Positions 31,485-43,273 are shown, numbered from the stretch's first letter. The stretch is DNA of 64,000 bases from Sceloporus undulatus (GCF_019175285.1 NC_056523.1:115982080-116046079), one strand, 5' to 3'. Made by a program: numbers and translations. The notes: generated by a model not told the origin, from the letters alone.

Positions 31485-32421
31485 GGGTTTATTGCATTAA
31501 TGTAATTCTGTTTTACTTGCACATGTCACAAGGTTCCAAGTCTTTGTCAAAGTGTCTTTTCCCTAGACCAACTGGATGGAGCAGCCCAAGCCTCACTTCT
31601 TCTATAAAGCAGAGTCCAAGAATAAAGCAGTTAGAAAACTGTTGTCATTGTCCCTTCTTCAGCAGCTGCAGGTGTTTCCTCAAATCTCAACATTAAGGAG
31701 GATCAATCGGGAACCTTTGAAAGCTACAATTCAAACCCTGTTCTATTCAAATGCATCTGAGAAAGTAGACTGTAGTCTATGAAAGCTCATGCTGCCAATT
31801 TTTTTCTTTCAGTTAGACTCAAAGGTGCTACAAGATCTCTCTACATACTGATTCTACAGACTAAGGAGTTTATTGCATTAAAAAAAGCAGCTTACCCCTT
31901 CCATTTTACTATAGCTTATGGATGCAGCTGGGAATTAGTGCACAAAAAATGCTGCTGATGCCGCTGCCCAAATGCATCTCGCCTAAATCCAGGCTCCCAG
32001 CTGCTCTTAGCCCACCATTTTTCAAAAACAGGAAGCTCCCGACTTTGCAAATCAGCCAGCTGAGCACAGCTGGAAGCTGGGATTTAGGGAGAATGCAATC
32101 GGATGGCAGCATCAGCAACATTTTCCGTGCAATAATTCATGGCTGCATCCCATAAGTGACTATGCAATGGAAGAGGTAAGTTGCTTTTTTTATGCGAAAA
32201 ACTCCATAGTCTGTAGAATCAGTCTGTAGAGAGATCTTGTAGCACCTTTGAGACTAACTGAAAGAAAAAAGTTTTGTAACTGCTATATTCTTGGACTCTG
32301 CTTTATTAGAAGAAGTGAGGCTTGGGCTGCCCCATCCAGTGTGGTCTAGGAAAAAGGCACTTTGACAAAGATTTGGAACCTTGTCACATGTGCAAGTAAA
32401 GCAGAATTACAATAGGATAAT
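31485..32421. repeat. Large imperfect palindrome with a nested foldback core
   Basis: The left arm (31499-31862) is mirrored by the right arm (32215-32421). Examples are TTTACTTGCACATGT / ACATGTGCAAGTAAA, CCTCACTTCTTCTA / its inverse, and GGTGCTACAAGATCTCTCTA / its inverse. About 150 bases of the left arm (31640-31792) have no partner. Between the arms, 31866-32213 is a second foldback unit with ends AGTTTATTGCATTAAAAAAA and its inverse, and TATGGATGCAGC / GCTGCATCC inside. No coding capacity is supported. Confidence 0.75.
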
Positions 32422-33465
32422 AGTACCTCCAGAAGAGGTTGCCACATGGTGTTGTTGTTGCTCTGTTCTTCTCCCATTCTCTCTTGTTTAAAATGCACCC
32501 CTTTTTAATATAAAAAAAAATGTTAGAAAATGTTAGTGACCCCTTTTCCTGCCCCTGTTGCACTATGATTTCCTGTGTGAAAGTTCAATAGTGCTAGTAT
32601 GATGATTTGGGGAACTCAGGGCTGGTCAGTGGGCATCCTGTGGTTGAAAGAAAGCCCATCCATCTCCAATGATCAGGAAAAAGAGAAGGGGCAGGAATTT
32701 CAGTTTGGTCTGAATTTCAGTTTGGTATGGAAGGACTGCAATGCAAAGTCAGGTCCCTTCTTTTACAGGCAAATTCCTATACCCTCCAATATTTTACAGA
32801 TGATAACCTGGTTGCATGCAGCCAAGCAACCTCAGAGTGTGATCAAGATGACAAAAGGTAGGAATGAGGAAGCACAGACAAACTAGGAGAGGCAGCAGCA
32901 GTTTCATAATTTTTTAGGCTTTTGTTTCCTTTATAGAAAAATCCATTGTTAAATGACTGCTTCCCCCCCCCCCACCACCACCACCACCATCTCCTTTTCC
33001 AGCCCTGTTTATTATAGTGCTGAATAGTATTATACAGCACTATTACACTATAATGCCTTCGGTGCAATAGTGAGGAGATCAGTCTGGATTGAATAGTACT
33101 TTGGAAAAAAATGCTTTTATAATATTAGAAAGGTCTTGTGCAATAAGGCTCTTAGTTTACTTGACAAAGTGATTTCAGCAAAGGAATCTGAAATGGGAGG
33201 ACAACATGAACATGTGACCTCTGAAGTCCCAAACTTTCAGTATTAATTTTTTTTTTAACAAAAAAAGTGAAGGAAGCACCAAGAAAATAACCTGGTGAGG
33301 ATGAAACCATTCTTAAAAGTAGGTGAAGGGAAAGGAAAAAATCTTGGACAAGATGAAAAAATAAATCTCAATGGGAATTCATGGTCAAAATCCAATCAAG
33401 ACAGACTCTTCCTGTAGCACCATTCCCAAAAGGGTGGGTATCTTTTCCACCTTGTATTACAGTTT
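32422..33465. other. Unassigned sequence
   Basis: Nothing recognised except a poly-C run followed by (CAC)n at 32964-32990. Confidence 0.4.
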
Positions 33466-33504
33466 GAGGACATTTTTCTCCTGTAGCCCTTGAGGGAAAG
33501 GAGG

Positions 33505-33570
33505 GGGAGATTCTCTTATTAATCTGGTATTTGTATATATCTATTTAGTTTCATTTGTCAAATGGAACAG
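33505..33570. repeat. Uninterrupted partner of the 29.8-kb insertion site
   Basis: CTTATTAATCTGGTATTTGTATATA is followed directly by CTATTTAGTTTCATTTGTC and AAATGGAACA. The same two blocks flank the insert at 29845-30202, so this paralogous copy shows the site without the insert. Confidence 0.65.
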
Positions 33571-33785
33571 CTCTTTGGTTGTTCATACCTCATTCACTGA
33601 TTATCACCAGGCACTCATATTTTAGTTTGACTGTCTTATACTGCCCAATTCCTGTCTTCTCTACATGACTTATGAAAGCCACTCATGTGGCTTCTTTGCA
33701 CATTTCATCTGTCTCTGCAAACCACTTTGACGGTCATTCCACATGGACCAAAACTGGAACCTCTTACAGCAACCTAAGAACAATA

Positions 33786-34022
33786 GAAATAACAACAGCA
33801 AGTATATTTCTATACTGCTTATGAGTGCACTTAAGCATTCCATAAGCGGTTTACAACGTGTAAGCTATTTGCCCCCAACAATATGGCTACTCATTTTATC
33901 GACCTCGGAAGGATGCAAGCCTGAGTCGAGCTTCAGCCCTTTGCTGGTATTGAACTCGCAACTTTATGGTTTGTGAGTGAGTGGCTGCAGTACAGGCATT
34001 TAACCACTGTGCTACCAGGGCT
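33786..34022 (-). mobile_element. tRNA-headed SINE with L2-like 3' tail
   Basis: Sense starts GGAGCCCTGGTAGCACAGTG with A box and B box (GCGAGTTCAATACC), then CGACTCAGGCTTGCATCC, CGAGGTCGATAAAATGAGTA and a 3' hairpin GTAAACCGCTTATGG...ATAAGCAGTATAGAAATA. That hairpin and the following TATA-A-AAATA resemble L2 3' ends at 19121 and 24959. This is a different family from the MIR-like SINEs; the GGAGCCCTGGT head resembles SINEs I recall from iguanian lizards. Confidence 0.8.
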
Positions 34023-34224
34023 CCTTATCACTTAATACTTCAGTGGAACATGTTTGGCTCTATGTTCTTGGATTAAGTAGCCTACTTACACCATCCCATG
34101 TCTGAGTAATCTGGCAATAAGGTTGAATGTCTCTCATATTGATATTGACTGATTTGAATTCTGCACACCACTAAAAGTGAAGACAGGGCAACTATGGCCA
34201 TTGTTAATTTATCAATAAGATTTT

Positions 34225-34318
34225 ATGAGTACTGTCTCTTCTGGGAAGGACCAGTTTGTATGTACAGCACTGTGTAAATCTATGGCGCTATATCAATAAA
34301 GTATAATAATAATAATAA
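34225..34318 (+). mobile_element. L2 3' tail fragment
   Basis: GTACAGCACTGTGTAAATCT, then GGCGCTATATCAATAAAG and (TAA)n match the 3' hairpin and tail of the L2 at 3446-4557. Only about 90 bases remain. Confidence 0.7.
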
Positions 34319-34319
34319 G

Positions 34320-35630
34320 GACAAAAGTAGAGCATCAGATGTGCCTATAAAGACAAGCTCTTAATGTCCTTTTCATTTGTTTCTTGGTAGGACAGCACTG
34401 ATGGGACTCTTTGAAGCAACATTCTCACATGGAGGCCTGCCATAAGTATCGGAGTTGCCAACTGGCCACTTGGAAATAGGTAATGCCTTACCCATATTCT
34501 CTCTTTTACATTCTAATCCCAATGGAGTAAATATCTGTCTTTTACTGAGTTTGGAAACTAATCTTTTATCCTTGCTATATCTGTATACTTGAAAATGTAG
34601 AAATAAACCAGCATTCCACTATCCTGAAGGCAGTTGTACAAAGGGGCCCATCAGGGAAAGATGTCTTTTGGCACAATAAGGGGAAGTAGTGATAAACCCG
34701 CCTTTTTAAAATATCCCTTGCAAACAAATGCCAGAAAAGTAAAGCTACATTAAAAGTTTTCTGGAGGAAGGGAAGGAGGAGGTGCAGAAGTCACAGTAAC
34801 TCTGCATGGTGAAGTAGTTCAAGAAGAAGAAAGCAATTTTCTAAAAGCTGTGATAATATATTTGTTACTTTAAAAAAAGTATCAGGCTTTCTCTGCAATG
34901 CTCTTAATTAGGAAAATCATTTAGCTGCTATTACTCAGTAGTTTTGCTCCCATCTCCTGCCCAGGTTTCAACTATCATTATGACTTATAGTATAAAGAAA
35001 CCTTGAATTCATTGTTATAGAATTCTTCTGGTTAGTTTTTAATGAGGCATTAAAATAGGCATAAGTAGATGGATCTGTGTGGTAAAGGTGATGAAAGAAA
35101 GCTGAACAGTAAGTCCTTTGTTTTACAAGGTTTGTTTCTCTTGGCTATTTTCTCCTTGTTCTAGCTTCTCCCACCACAGTCTTTTTTATATTTAAATGAA
35201 AGTCTCCTATCAAGAAAGGTAACAGAGTAATATGTATTAAAGACAGGGAGAATAAAAAGAAAAGGGGTCTGAAGGAGACTGAGCAATTTGGAAAGGAAAG
35301 CAGCAGCAGCAGCAGCAGCAGCAGTAGCAGTAAAATCTACTGAACACTTTAAAAGCTTGCAGAAAAGTAATATTGTGCTGCATATGCATCCTCTTCTCAG
35401 TGGTGAAGGATTTCAAGAATCTCAGCGCTCAGCTAGGGCTCAGTTACTTTAGAAGGAAATAATCAGAGATTTATGGTGTTCCTGATATGTAAGGTTTATT
35501 GATACATCACATAAACAAACCAAAAGTTTTCTCTTCCCCCATCAGATAGCAAAGGGAACTGACAGAGCCATATGATTTCTTGCAGTGTTGGATAGTCAGA
35601 CCTCTATCTTCCTTCAGTGTAAGTTTAAGC
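34320..35630. other. Unassigned sequence with (CAG)n
   Basis: No gene supported. (CAG)10 at 35301-35330 is intronic or intergenic as far as can be seen; it lies in no convincing frame. Confidence 0.4.
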
Positions 35631-35670
35631 ACAGATGGAGGAGGAGGAGATGATGATGATGATGATGATA

Positions 35671-36667
35671 CAGTTGGACCTTAGTATCTGTTGGGGATCC
35701 ATTCCAGACACAATGACACCACAGATATAAAAAAATGCAGGACCTCAAGTCCCATTGCCTCAGATGTTGTTGTCAAATAACCACAGTACAACATGTTGGA
35801 AGTAAGGCCACAACTTTATTTGCAAACAATTGGTAGGGTTGACACAAAGCATAAGGTCAGGATCTGTGCAATCAAACCACCCGATGTAGTCTGATTATCC
35901 AAACCGGGCACCCACCCGGTGCTTGGGATGACCTAGGGGCTAAGGAACACAACTTGACCGCAAACCTTGTCTTGCGTTCACCAATTCACAAAGCCCCTAG
36001 TCACCAGGAGGCGCTCCTGCGTCTGGCCCCCGCAATGGCCAAATGCCTGCCCTATTCGCCCCGGGTACCTATTGACTCCCAAACCAGAGCTCCATAGCCC
36101 TGATACCACAACATGCAGATCCTGGCTTATGCTGCCGCCAAGTTGTGACTAAAAACCACCTAACAACAGCGGTGGGCGGGCGGGAGAAGCACCAAGACTT
36201 GCTCCCTTCCACAGCTTGGCTCCGCTCTGCTCGAAGCCAAGCAACTGACTGAGGGAAAGGGCCAGCAACACGGCCTTATATAGGCCTAGGCCCCTCCCTC
36301 CCTGCGTGCTGTGCGTGGCCCCGCCTCCAAGGCCCAGCCCACCAACGGGCAGCCTTGGAGGACCGGAAGCCCCACACCAACGAAACCGTCTCCCAGAGCG
36401 TCGCGGAGCAGAAGGGCCGCCCCTTCCGCCCCGCACACCAATAGGGAGCTGGGCAAGCCCCAGAGCACTCTGGGGCTTGTAGTCTAGCCGCGTCTAGCAG
36501 CAAAATGGTCTGCCCGGCGAGGCGGGCGACCGTTGCTTGTCCCTAATGGTGGCATGATATGCACTTGCCCACTAATGCGGCCATGTGCATGCACCACCAT
36601 TGGGGTTTGCCATCCATGCATGCTTAAATCCACAGATGGAAACTCCACATATAATGAGGCCCCATTG
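35671..36667. mobile_element. Tigger-like MITE interrupted by an LTR-like block
   Basis: The left end CAGTTGGACCTTAGTATCTG and the right end, in reverse CAATGGGGCCTCATTATATG, are inverted repeats. TA flanks both (35669-35670 and 36668-36669), as expected for Tigger/pogo elements. A (GAT)n run abuts the left end. The inner arms stop near 35760 and resume near 36545; a related uninterrupted MITE lies at 43088-43273. Confidence 0.7.
35762..36545 (-). mobile_element. LTR-like, CpG-rich promoter block
   Basis: Read on the minus strand: a GC-rich first part with CCAAT-type boxes (CCTATTGGTG, CGTTGGTGGG) and GGGGCGG, then a TATA box in GGCCTATATAAGGCC, about 450 bases of leader-like sequence, and AATAAAGTTG shortly before the end TTATTTGACAACA. 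This U3-R-U5 order suits a solo LTR of a retrovirus-like or Gypsy-type element. I could not find exact TG/CA ends with a target duplication, so a host-derived CpG island remains possible. Confidence 0.5.
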
Positions 36668-36839
36668 TATAGCTTGATTTAATGTTTCTTAATCCTTGAC
36701 TCAGTTGAATAATACTGAATAATAAACCTCCTTCTGGATGTTCCGTTTATGGCCATCTCTGAGGATGGTTACCACTCAAATAATCTCCATCATATTAGGG
36801 ATCTTTCAAATTAAATTTACCCAGTCATAGGAACATATG

Positions 36840-37516
36840 GGGACCTAGAAACTGTGGTGCATGCACTGGTAACCTCATGACTTGATTTCTGCAATGCGCT
36901 CTACATAGGGCTACCCTTATACATAGTCTGGAAACTCCAATTAGGTCAAAACATGGCAACCAGATTGGTCACTGGGAAATCTAGAGGTGACCACATAATA
37001 CCGATTTTAATGTCTCTCCACTGGTTGCTGATTAGTTTCCAGGCACAGTACAAGATGTTAGTTATGATCTTTAAAGCCCTTCATGGCTTGGGCCCAGCTT
37101 ACCTACGGGATTGCCTTCTCTCATACAATCCACCCCACAAACTCAGGTCGTCTGGGAAAAATTTACTGCAGCCAGCAAAAACTAGGCTGGCTGCGGTTAC
37201 TCGGAGGACCTCCTCCCAAGTTATGCAGTGGCCTGCCGGTGGAGATTGGAATAATGCCAATGTTGACTGCTTTAAAAAAGCGGTCAAGACGGAGCTTTTC
37301 CGGCAGGCCTTCCCAAGTTAGCATCTCAGTCACCTCTCATTGACTTCCTGCTTTGTTTTAATAATTTGATTGTACTGTTTTTATTGTAGGTGGATGGGTT
37401 TGTGGGATATCGTGTTTTATTGTATTTTAATGTTCTTTTAATGTTGTTAGCCACCTCAATCTAATTGGAGAGGCAGGGTATAAATACAATATTATTAGTA
37501 TATTATTATTATTATT
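36840..37516 (+). mobile_element. L2-clade LINE, 5'-truncated
   Basis: It encodes the RT thumb and C-terminus: LETVVHAL, a stop, DFCNALYIGLPLY, then the frame 36953-37321 with HWLLISFQAQYKMLVMIFKAL and FKKAVKTELFRQAFPS. The lineage is that of 19121-20188. The tail GGTATAAATACAATATTATT leads into (ATT)n. Confidence 0.82.
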
Positions 37517-37559
37517 TGATGGGAAAGTAGTGTGTTGCCTTTTACTAAGGCCATGGGTC

Positions 37560-37577
37560 CATCTAGGTCACAGTTTT
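37560..37577. repeat. L1 target-site duplication, left copy
   Basis: CATCTAGGTCACAGTTTT, identical to 38132-38149. Confidence 0.9.
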
Positions 37578-38131
37578 TTAAATTTTTATTTAATTTAAAT
37601 TTTATTTTATTAATAAAAACAATATACACAGTATAAAATTACATTCAAAGACATACACACGTAATAATATTCCAGACACACACCCCCACCATCAGTGCAA
37701 TTATGACTAACATATATTTATACATAACCTAACACAGATTAACATAGACATAGACACATCAACCACCAACACAAATATTGACTTCCTGGAACTTATTACA
37801 AATCCTCCTGTATCTGTATATAAAAAAATTTTGTGGTAATTTAATTCATCTCCATAATTTTGCAATCAGAGAAACTTACTACTTTTAAATTAAATGTTTA
37901 TATCCTGAAATATTTACTAGGACAAAAGAAAGAACCAAATCAAGATATGGAACTAACAGTGTATTCTGATTAGTAGATTTTCATATCTCTTCACTCCCTC
38001 TCTTGAGTGGTAACTCCTTCTGGTATAAAGTTTTTTTAAAAAACAGGGTTAATAAAAGTAGATTTTACTAGATTATGCCTAGTCTAAAACACATTTGAAG
38101 TTCTTTTCATTTTCCAAGAAAGTAAGAAAAG
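37578..38131 (-). mobile_element. L1 3' end fragment, 5'-truncated
   Basis: A T-rich start on the plus strand (poly-A tail on the minus strand) is followed by L1-like 3' UTR sequence. It is bounded by an 18-base perfect duplication. The site reads TTTT/AA, the L1 endonuclease preference. The interior has no open frame. The opening TTTTATTAATAAAAACAATA resembles the 3' end of the long L1 at 58.2 kb. Confidence 0.8.
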
Positions 38132-38149
38132 CATCTAGGTCACAGTTTT
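38132..38149. repeat. L1 target-site duplication, right copy
   Basis: CATCTAGGTCACAGTTTT, identical to 37560-37577. Confidence 0.9.
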
Positions 38150-38545
38150 AAGGCCCATCTAGCATTGGCTCGCCAGGGTTTCAAACAGGATCATTTCTTC
38201 ACCCTACCTGGACATCCCAGGCTTTCCCTGATGATCTTCCATGCATTATCCAGGTCCAGCTCTGCTCAGTTTATGTAATTAGAGAAGATAGCTGCATTCA
38301 GGGAGGAATGGTGAAGCTTCTAGCTTCATCGTTCTAGCAATCTCTTTTCACAAATGCAAATACATGGTGCTGGTGTGGGATTAGGAGGACATTTATACCA
38401 CACATATAAAAGTCTATTTTACAATAACACTGTCAGCATCCAATCTTGTCAGGAAGGATATTTCACAGACTAGGTACCACCATTGGAAAAGCCTTGGTCT
38501 ATATTCCCATTGATTGGTTCTCCCGCATCAAACCTACACAAACTG
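38150..38545. other. Unassigned sequence
   Basis: No gene or repeat recognised. Confidence 0.4.
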
Positions 38546-38546
38546 A

Positions 38547-38768
38547 GGGTGCATCTACTCTGTAGAAATAATGCAGTTTGACACCATTTTAAGTGCTGTA
38601 AGTCCATCTTATAGAATCCTGGGATTTGTAGTTTTACAAGATCTTTAGTCTTCTCTGTCAAAGAGTGCTGATGCCTCACAATAATGCAAATCCCAGAATT
38701 CTGAAGGATAGAGCTATGGAAGTTAAAGTGGTGTCAAACTGCATTATTTCTACAGTGTAAATGCACCC
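38547..38768. mobile_element. Palindromic MITE (CTGYAGAAATAAT family)
   Basis: Ends GGGTGCATCTACTCTGTAGA and, in reverse, GGGTGCATTTACACTGTAGA are inverted repeats. They continue through AATAATGCAGTTTGACACCA in both arms. CCTGGGATTTGTAG is mirrored by an AAATCCCAG arm. It is about 222 bp and non-coding. Confidence 0.82.
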
Positions 38769-38769
38769 C

Positions 38770-39180
38770 AAGACAGTATTCTGAGAGAATTTCTCCTCAG
38801 GTATACAAGACCTAGGCCATTAGACACACAGAAAAAAAAGTTCTCTAGCAATGTAACTTTATATGCCACTCACAGTTTTGGTTTATTTCATAGGTGGAAC
38901 CTGAGTAGACTAGTATCACTTCTTTTTGTTCAGTGCGTAATTGGAACACCAAATCTCAACACACCATTCATTGGTGTAGTCCATGTGTACTTGTTATCAT
39001 TTGGAATGGTGTTTGACCTTGCCTGTCTTGGGGACTGGTGTTTCACAATCTTATGAAATATCTTCATGGCCATAACTTGTCAGAGCAATTGATAATTGCT
39101 CTGTGACCTATGTGAAGGCTGACTTTACATGCAGTTGAAGGTTTAACTGGAAGAGCTTTAAAGTGTAATATATGTGCAAG
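38770..39180. other. Unassigned sequence
   Basis: No gene or repeat recognised. Confidence 0.4.
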
Positions 39181-39182
39181 AG

Positions 39183-39385
39183 AGCCAACATAGTGTAGGG
39201 GTTTGAGTGTTGGACTATGACCCTGAAGACCAGTTTTCAATTCCCTGTTCATTCACAGAAATCCACTGGTGACCTTTGGGTGAGTCACATATTCTCAAAC
39301 CCAGAATACCCAGTGATAGGTTTGCCTCACGGTCATCATAAGTTGAAATGACTTGAAAGCATACAGCAACAGCAACAAATATGTG
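39183..39385 (+). mobile_element. tRNA-headed SINE
   Basis: GCCAACATAGTGTAGGGGTT (A box), GTTGGACTATGACCCTGAAG, a decayed B box, CCACTGGTGACCTTTGGG, CATCATAAGTTGAAATGACT and TTGAAAGCATACAGCAAC. MIR-like family; the middle (CTCAGCCTCAGAGG) is partly lost. Confidence 0.8.
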
Positions 39386-39389
39386 CAAG

Positions 39390-40800
39390 TTATAGGAGCT
39401 GTGCAATCTTTTGTTTCTTGTCAATACAAAACGTGTTTAAATATTTGAAGGGATGCTATACTGAGAATGGAGTGAGCTTATTTTCTGCTGCTCCAGAGAC
39501 TAGGATGCAAAGCAATGGATTCAAATTTCGGGAAAGAGATTCCACCTAAACATTAGGAATAACTTTTTGATGGTAAGAGCTGTTTGACAGTGGAATACAT
39601 TGCCTTGAAGAGTGGCTGCCACAGATTTGTGGTCTGCTTTGGGATTAATTCCTGTTTTGATACAGTTCAAACTTCATGTTCTGATCAGTGGATTGTAGCA
39701 AGAATATTCTCTTTCTATTTTCCACTCACCATATTTTGCTCAGTTCAATCACAGCAACCAATGGTGATCAGAAACCTGGAAGTAGATTAAGGAAACTATG
39801 CAGGTCAAAAGACAGAAGCAGTATCTGAGCACACAAAATATTTTTAATCTTCCATCTGATCTGATGGTTTTGAGAATCATCAGAACTGAACCTGTGTCTG
39901 AATTCTGTGTACGTGATTCCAAATGAGCAAGTGTATACAGGTTTTCTGAAAATAAGAAATGAGAGAACTGCAGTGCAGAATTTAGTTTGGAAGTGTTTCC
40001 ATACAGTAGCTTGTCAAGATCTGAATGCATCTTTACAGCTAGACAGCAAGAATGAAATATCCCTCTCAGTTGCACCTGCCACCGGTATTTTAGGCATATG
40101 CTAATACAACCTTTTTTTACTACTCAAATCATTGTTTATGTAAAGCAATTAATCTTTCTCATAATCAAAGCATCAGTTACGAAAGATTTTCTAAGTTTTT
40201 AATTTAAAGGTGTCATTACCATGTCAAACTTTTTCTGGAAACAACACAAAGGCACTGTATAAAACTGTTGCCAGTGAAAACTAAAGAAAATTATTCAGCT
40301 GTAGGAGGTGAATGTCTCCATGAATTGGATTATACAATTGCTAATTCATAAGGCAAAGCCAACTTGACAACAAATGACAAACAAACAAAAAAGCAACTCT
40401 CACCTTTGTAAAACTGTAAAATGTGGACTGGGCTTTGCTCTTAATTTGTTGTCAGTTTATTTTTCTCACACCAGAATAAATTAACCCCTGCTGGCACTTT
40501 AGTGTTAAATATTCATATTTACAGGGTGTAGCCAGGTAGAAGACTGTCTTCCTCTATCAAACTGCAGGGAAGGTAGTGTCACCATTCCTCAACAGCAGTG
40601 GGATCCACCCCAGTCTTTATGGACAATAGTCAAGAAGTTATATTCTCAAAATATCTGGGAACTTTTAAGAACCACTGCTTTCTAGTTGTCTGAATGTATG
40701 CAGGTAACTCAATATGTTTTTGTTTGGTGAAGAAACACCAAAGAAAATGCAATGGAAATTTAAAATAAGAGTTCACCACCATGTAATCGACCCTATCCGG
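39390..40800. other. Unassigned sequence
   Basis: AT-rich; overlapping short frames at 39584-40104 on both strands are unsupported. Confidence 0.4.
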
Positions 40801-40804
40801 CCCA

Positions 40805-41060
40805 TAGAAAGCCAACATGGTGTTGTGGTTTGAGTGTTGGACCATGACTCTGGAAACCAGGGTTTGAATCACTCCTTGACCATGGAAATCTATTGGGTGA
40901 CCTTGGGCAAGTTAGACTCTCTCAGCTTAAGAGGAAGGAAAAGCAAACTCCTCTCTGAGCAAATTTTGCACACAAACAAAAAACACCATAATAGGTTCAT
41001 CTTAGGGCTGCTGTAAGTCAGAAATGACTGGAAGGCACATCACCACCACCACCACAACTA
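40805..41060 (+). mobile_element. tRNA-headed SINE
   Basis: GCCAACATGGTGTTGTGGTT (A box), AGGGTTTGAATCAC (B box), GGGTGACCTTGGGCAAG, CTCTCTCAGCTTAAGAGG, GTAAGTCAGAAATGACTGGA and an AGGCACATCACCACCACC tail. A nearly full-length copy. Confidence 0.85.
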
Positions 41061-41061
41061 A

Positions 41062-43080
41062 AATATTTTTTGCACAGAATCCCTTCCAAATAATTCTGAA
41101 GAAGCTGGTATCCCTTAGGACAGGAGTAGGGAAAATATACCTTGTGAGATGCATGCAATCTCTCAAAACTATATTGTATGCCCACCCAAGCCTCCAGACC
41201 TTTCCCTCATTTTTAGGTCACAAATTTCCCCAAAAATGTCATGTAGAGCAGCAATTTCACTTTAAACATCCTCCATCCCTGAAAAATCCACTGAAAATTG
41301 GCTGGAAGCCTCACATGTGACAATGCGAAGGAGCTTTCTGGCTACCCAGAACCAAATTAAAGCCAGTTTTTGAAAACTACTCCCTGCCTTATCTGTGCCC
41401 CTCACTCTGCACTAAGGGACAGCTCCTCCTTGGTGGTAGCATCCTGGTTATCACTTGACATCACCATTATGTTACTTTTGGCACCAAGTAAAGACATCTT
41501 TGTTTGCAACCTTTATTCACCACAGCCTTTAAAATAAATTACATCTTATACGCTGGGCCTCTTGATTTAATCTTTTTCTGTTTGTGATCCTAGTTATAAT
41601 AGTATTGTTTTACACTATATTTGCATGTTCTATTTGTTTAAGAGCTACTCAAAGAATATATGGGGAAACTTAAGAGTAGGAAGCTCACAAACCATCCTGG
41701 CATGGCAGCAGTTTCTGATTAAGATCCAACTCACAAGTCTTAGTAGCTACACTCTGTGCTGGAAGGAACAGAGCTTAGTCCAGCTCTAGCACAACAGAAG
41801 TTAATTCCCTTGCCAACTCATGAGGCTTTGCAGACTTCAGAATACTATGAAGACTGGAATTAAACAAATGGAAGATAAATTACTATTATGAAGTAAACGG
41901 GTAGATTCTACTTTCCATTGTATTAGTAACTCACTCATATTAAAGATCAACATGCTTGATAACTTATTGGCTTAGGATGCAATACTGTGTTGAAAATGGG
42001 TGATATAGTGGTAAGGTGCATTACATATGGAGCTGGACAGGTATAGACTGACAGCAGGATGATTTTACATTTGTAGTGATGCAGTGCTAATACATTATAA
42101 GGATGAAAAGGCTCCTTGGTGGGGGTGGTCCCGAAGTAAAAGATAAGGGGTTCTGAATGCAGATTTACTTTGAGAGTTGGCCACACTAAATAGTAGTTTC
42201 CTTTTATAGCTCAGTGCTATATTCAAAAACAAAGCTCAGTTACTATCCATGTAACAAGGACCGGTTCCTTGTTGGTTTTTCAAAGATCTTACCCATGAAA
42301 TACTGAACCAGATTTTTGGTCTGTAATAGACTACATTTTCTCTCAATACTTCCCATTGTTTTGTTTTTCAAATAGAGACAATTGTCATGCTCTGTGGTGC
42401 ATGATAGCTACTACATGCTAAAGGCTGTCCAGGGTGCAAATAAATCCTGCTGACACAAGGTGCCTGCAGTAGCCACATATGGGTGGGTTTTTAAAATAAT
42501 AATAATAATTTCTTCTATTTTATCAGCAGACTTTCACTACAGATCATGGCTTTCCCTCTTTTTGTCATATCACACTGAGGGCTGAAGTTTGAGGAGGAAT
42601 ATGTCTCCCTCTGGTCATGGCATGGGTGACAGTTAAGCTATGAGCAACTGGGAGAAGTTTGTGGTACTAAATAGACATAATTTATTTGCAGTTCCCTTTT
42701 AGTAACTTTGTAAGGAGAAGCTTTACAAAACATCACTAATTCTTTTCTTTTACAAAATATTGCTAGTGCTAATTATCTAAACTTGACAAACCCAATTTTT
42801 TAAGATAATTATCTGGCTATATGTAATTCCAGGTGTTTGGATTTGGCACCATCCTGCCTAGAACATGCCAACAAAGAGACAGCGAACATGAGCATCAGGT
42901 TGCTGTTCAAATACTGTAGAAATAAAGGGACCCTGTTCTGAGGAAATTAGAACAATCCACTACAATTCTATTGTACATTTACAAAGAGTAACTGGACTAA
43001 CGTACTTGAGCCATTTGCTTCATGTGAGCTGAGGAAGGTATGTAGGATAGCTCTGAAATAGACATAGATGCATTTTTAAA
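41062..43080. other. Mostly unassigned sequence
   Basis: No gene supported. GGACAGGAGTAGGGAAAATA at about 41119-41138 resembles one end of the CAGGGGTRGGCAA hAT family, without a partner. (AAT)n at 42497-42508. Confidence 0.4.
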
Positions 43081-43087
43081 AAAAAAA

Positions 43088-43273
43088 CAGTTGGCCCACC
43101 CCATACATGGGCTTCCCAAATGCAGGCTGAAATTCACACAGATGGGAAGCCCCATTTAGATGAATGGTGCATGCACCCATGGCATGCATACCATGCCATG
43201 CACAGGAGCGTGCCCCATTCATCTATGTGGGGCTTGAACATGTGTGGAATTTGCTTTATGCAAGGGTCCACTG
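43088..43273. mobile_element. Tigger-like MITE, uninterrupted
   Basis: CAGTTGGCCCACCCCATACA at the left and, in reverse, CAGTGGACCCTTGCATAAAG at the right, with mirrored GCATGC/CATGCATGG sequence in the middle. It shares its left end and CCCATTTAGATGAATGGTG centre with the element at 35671-36667. Confidence 0.6.

Noticed and set aside
35301-35330. (CAG)n as a polyglutamine exon
   Set aside because: Flanking frames close within a few codons and show no coding signal.
36149-36503. Overlapping GC-rich minus frames (60-95 codons)
   Set aside because: CpG-rich DNA has few stops; no start, splice or domain evidence; they overlap the LTR-like promoter part.
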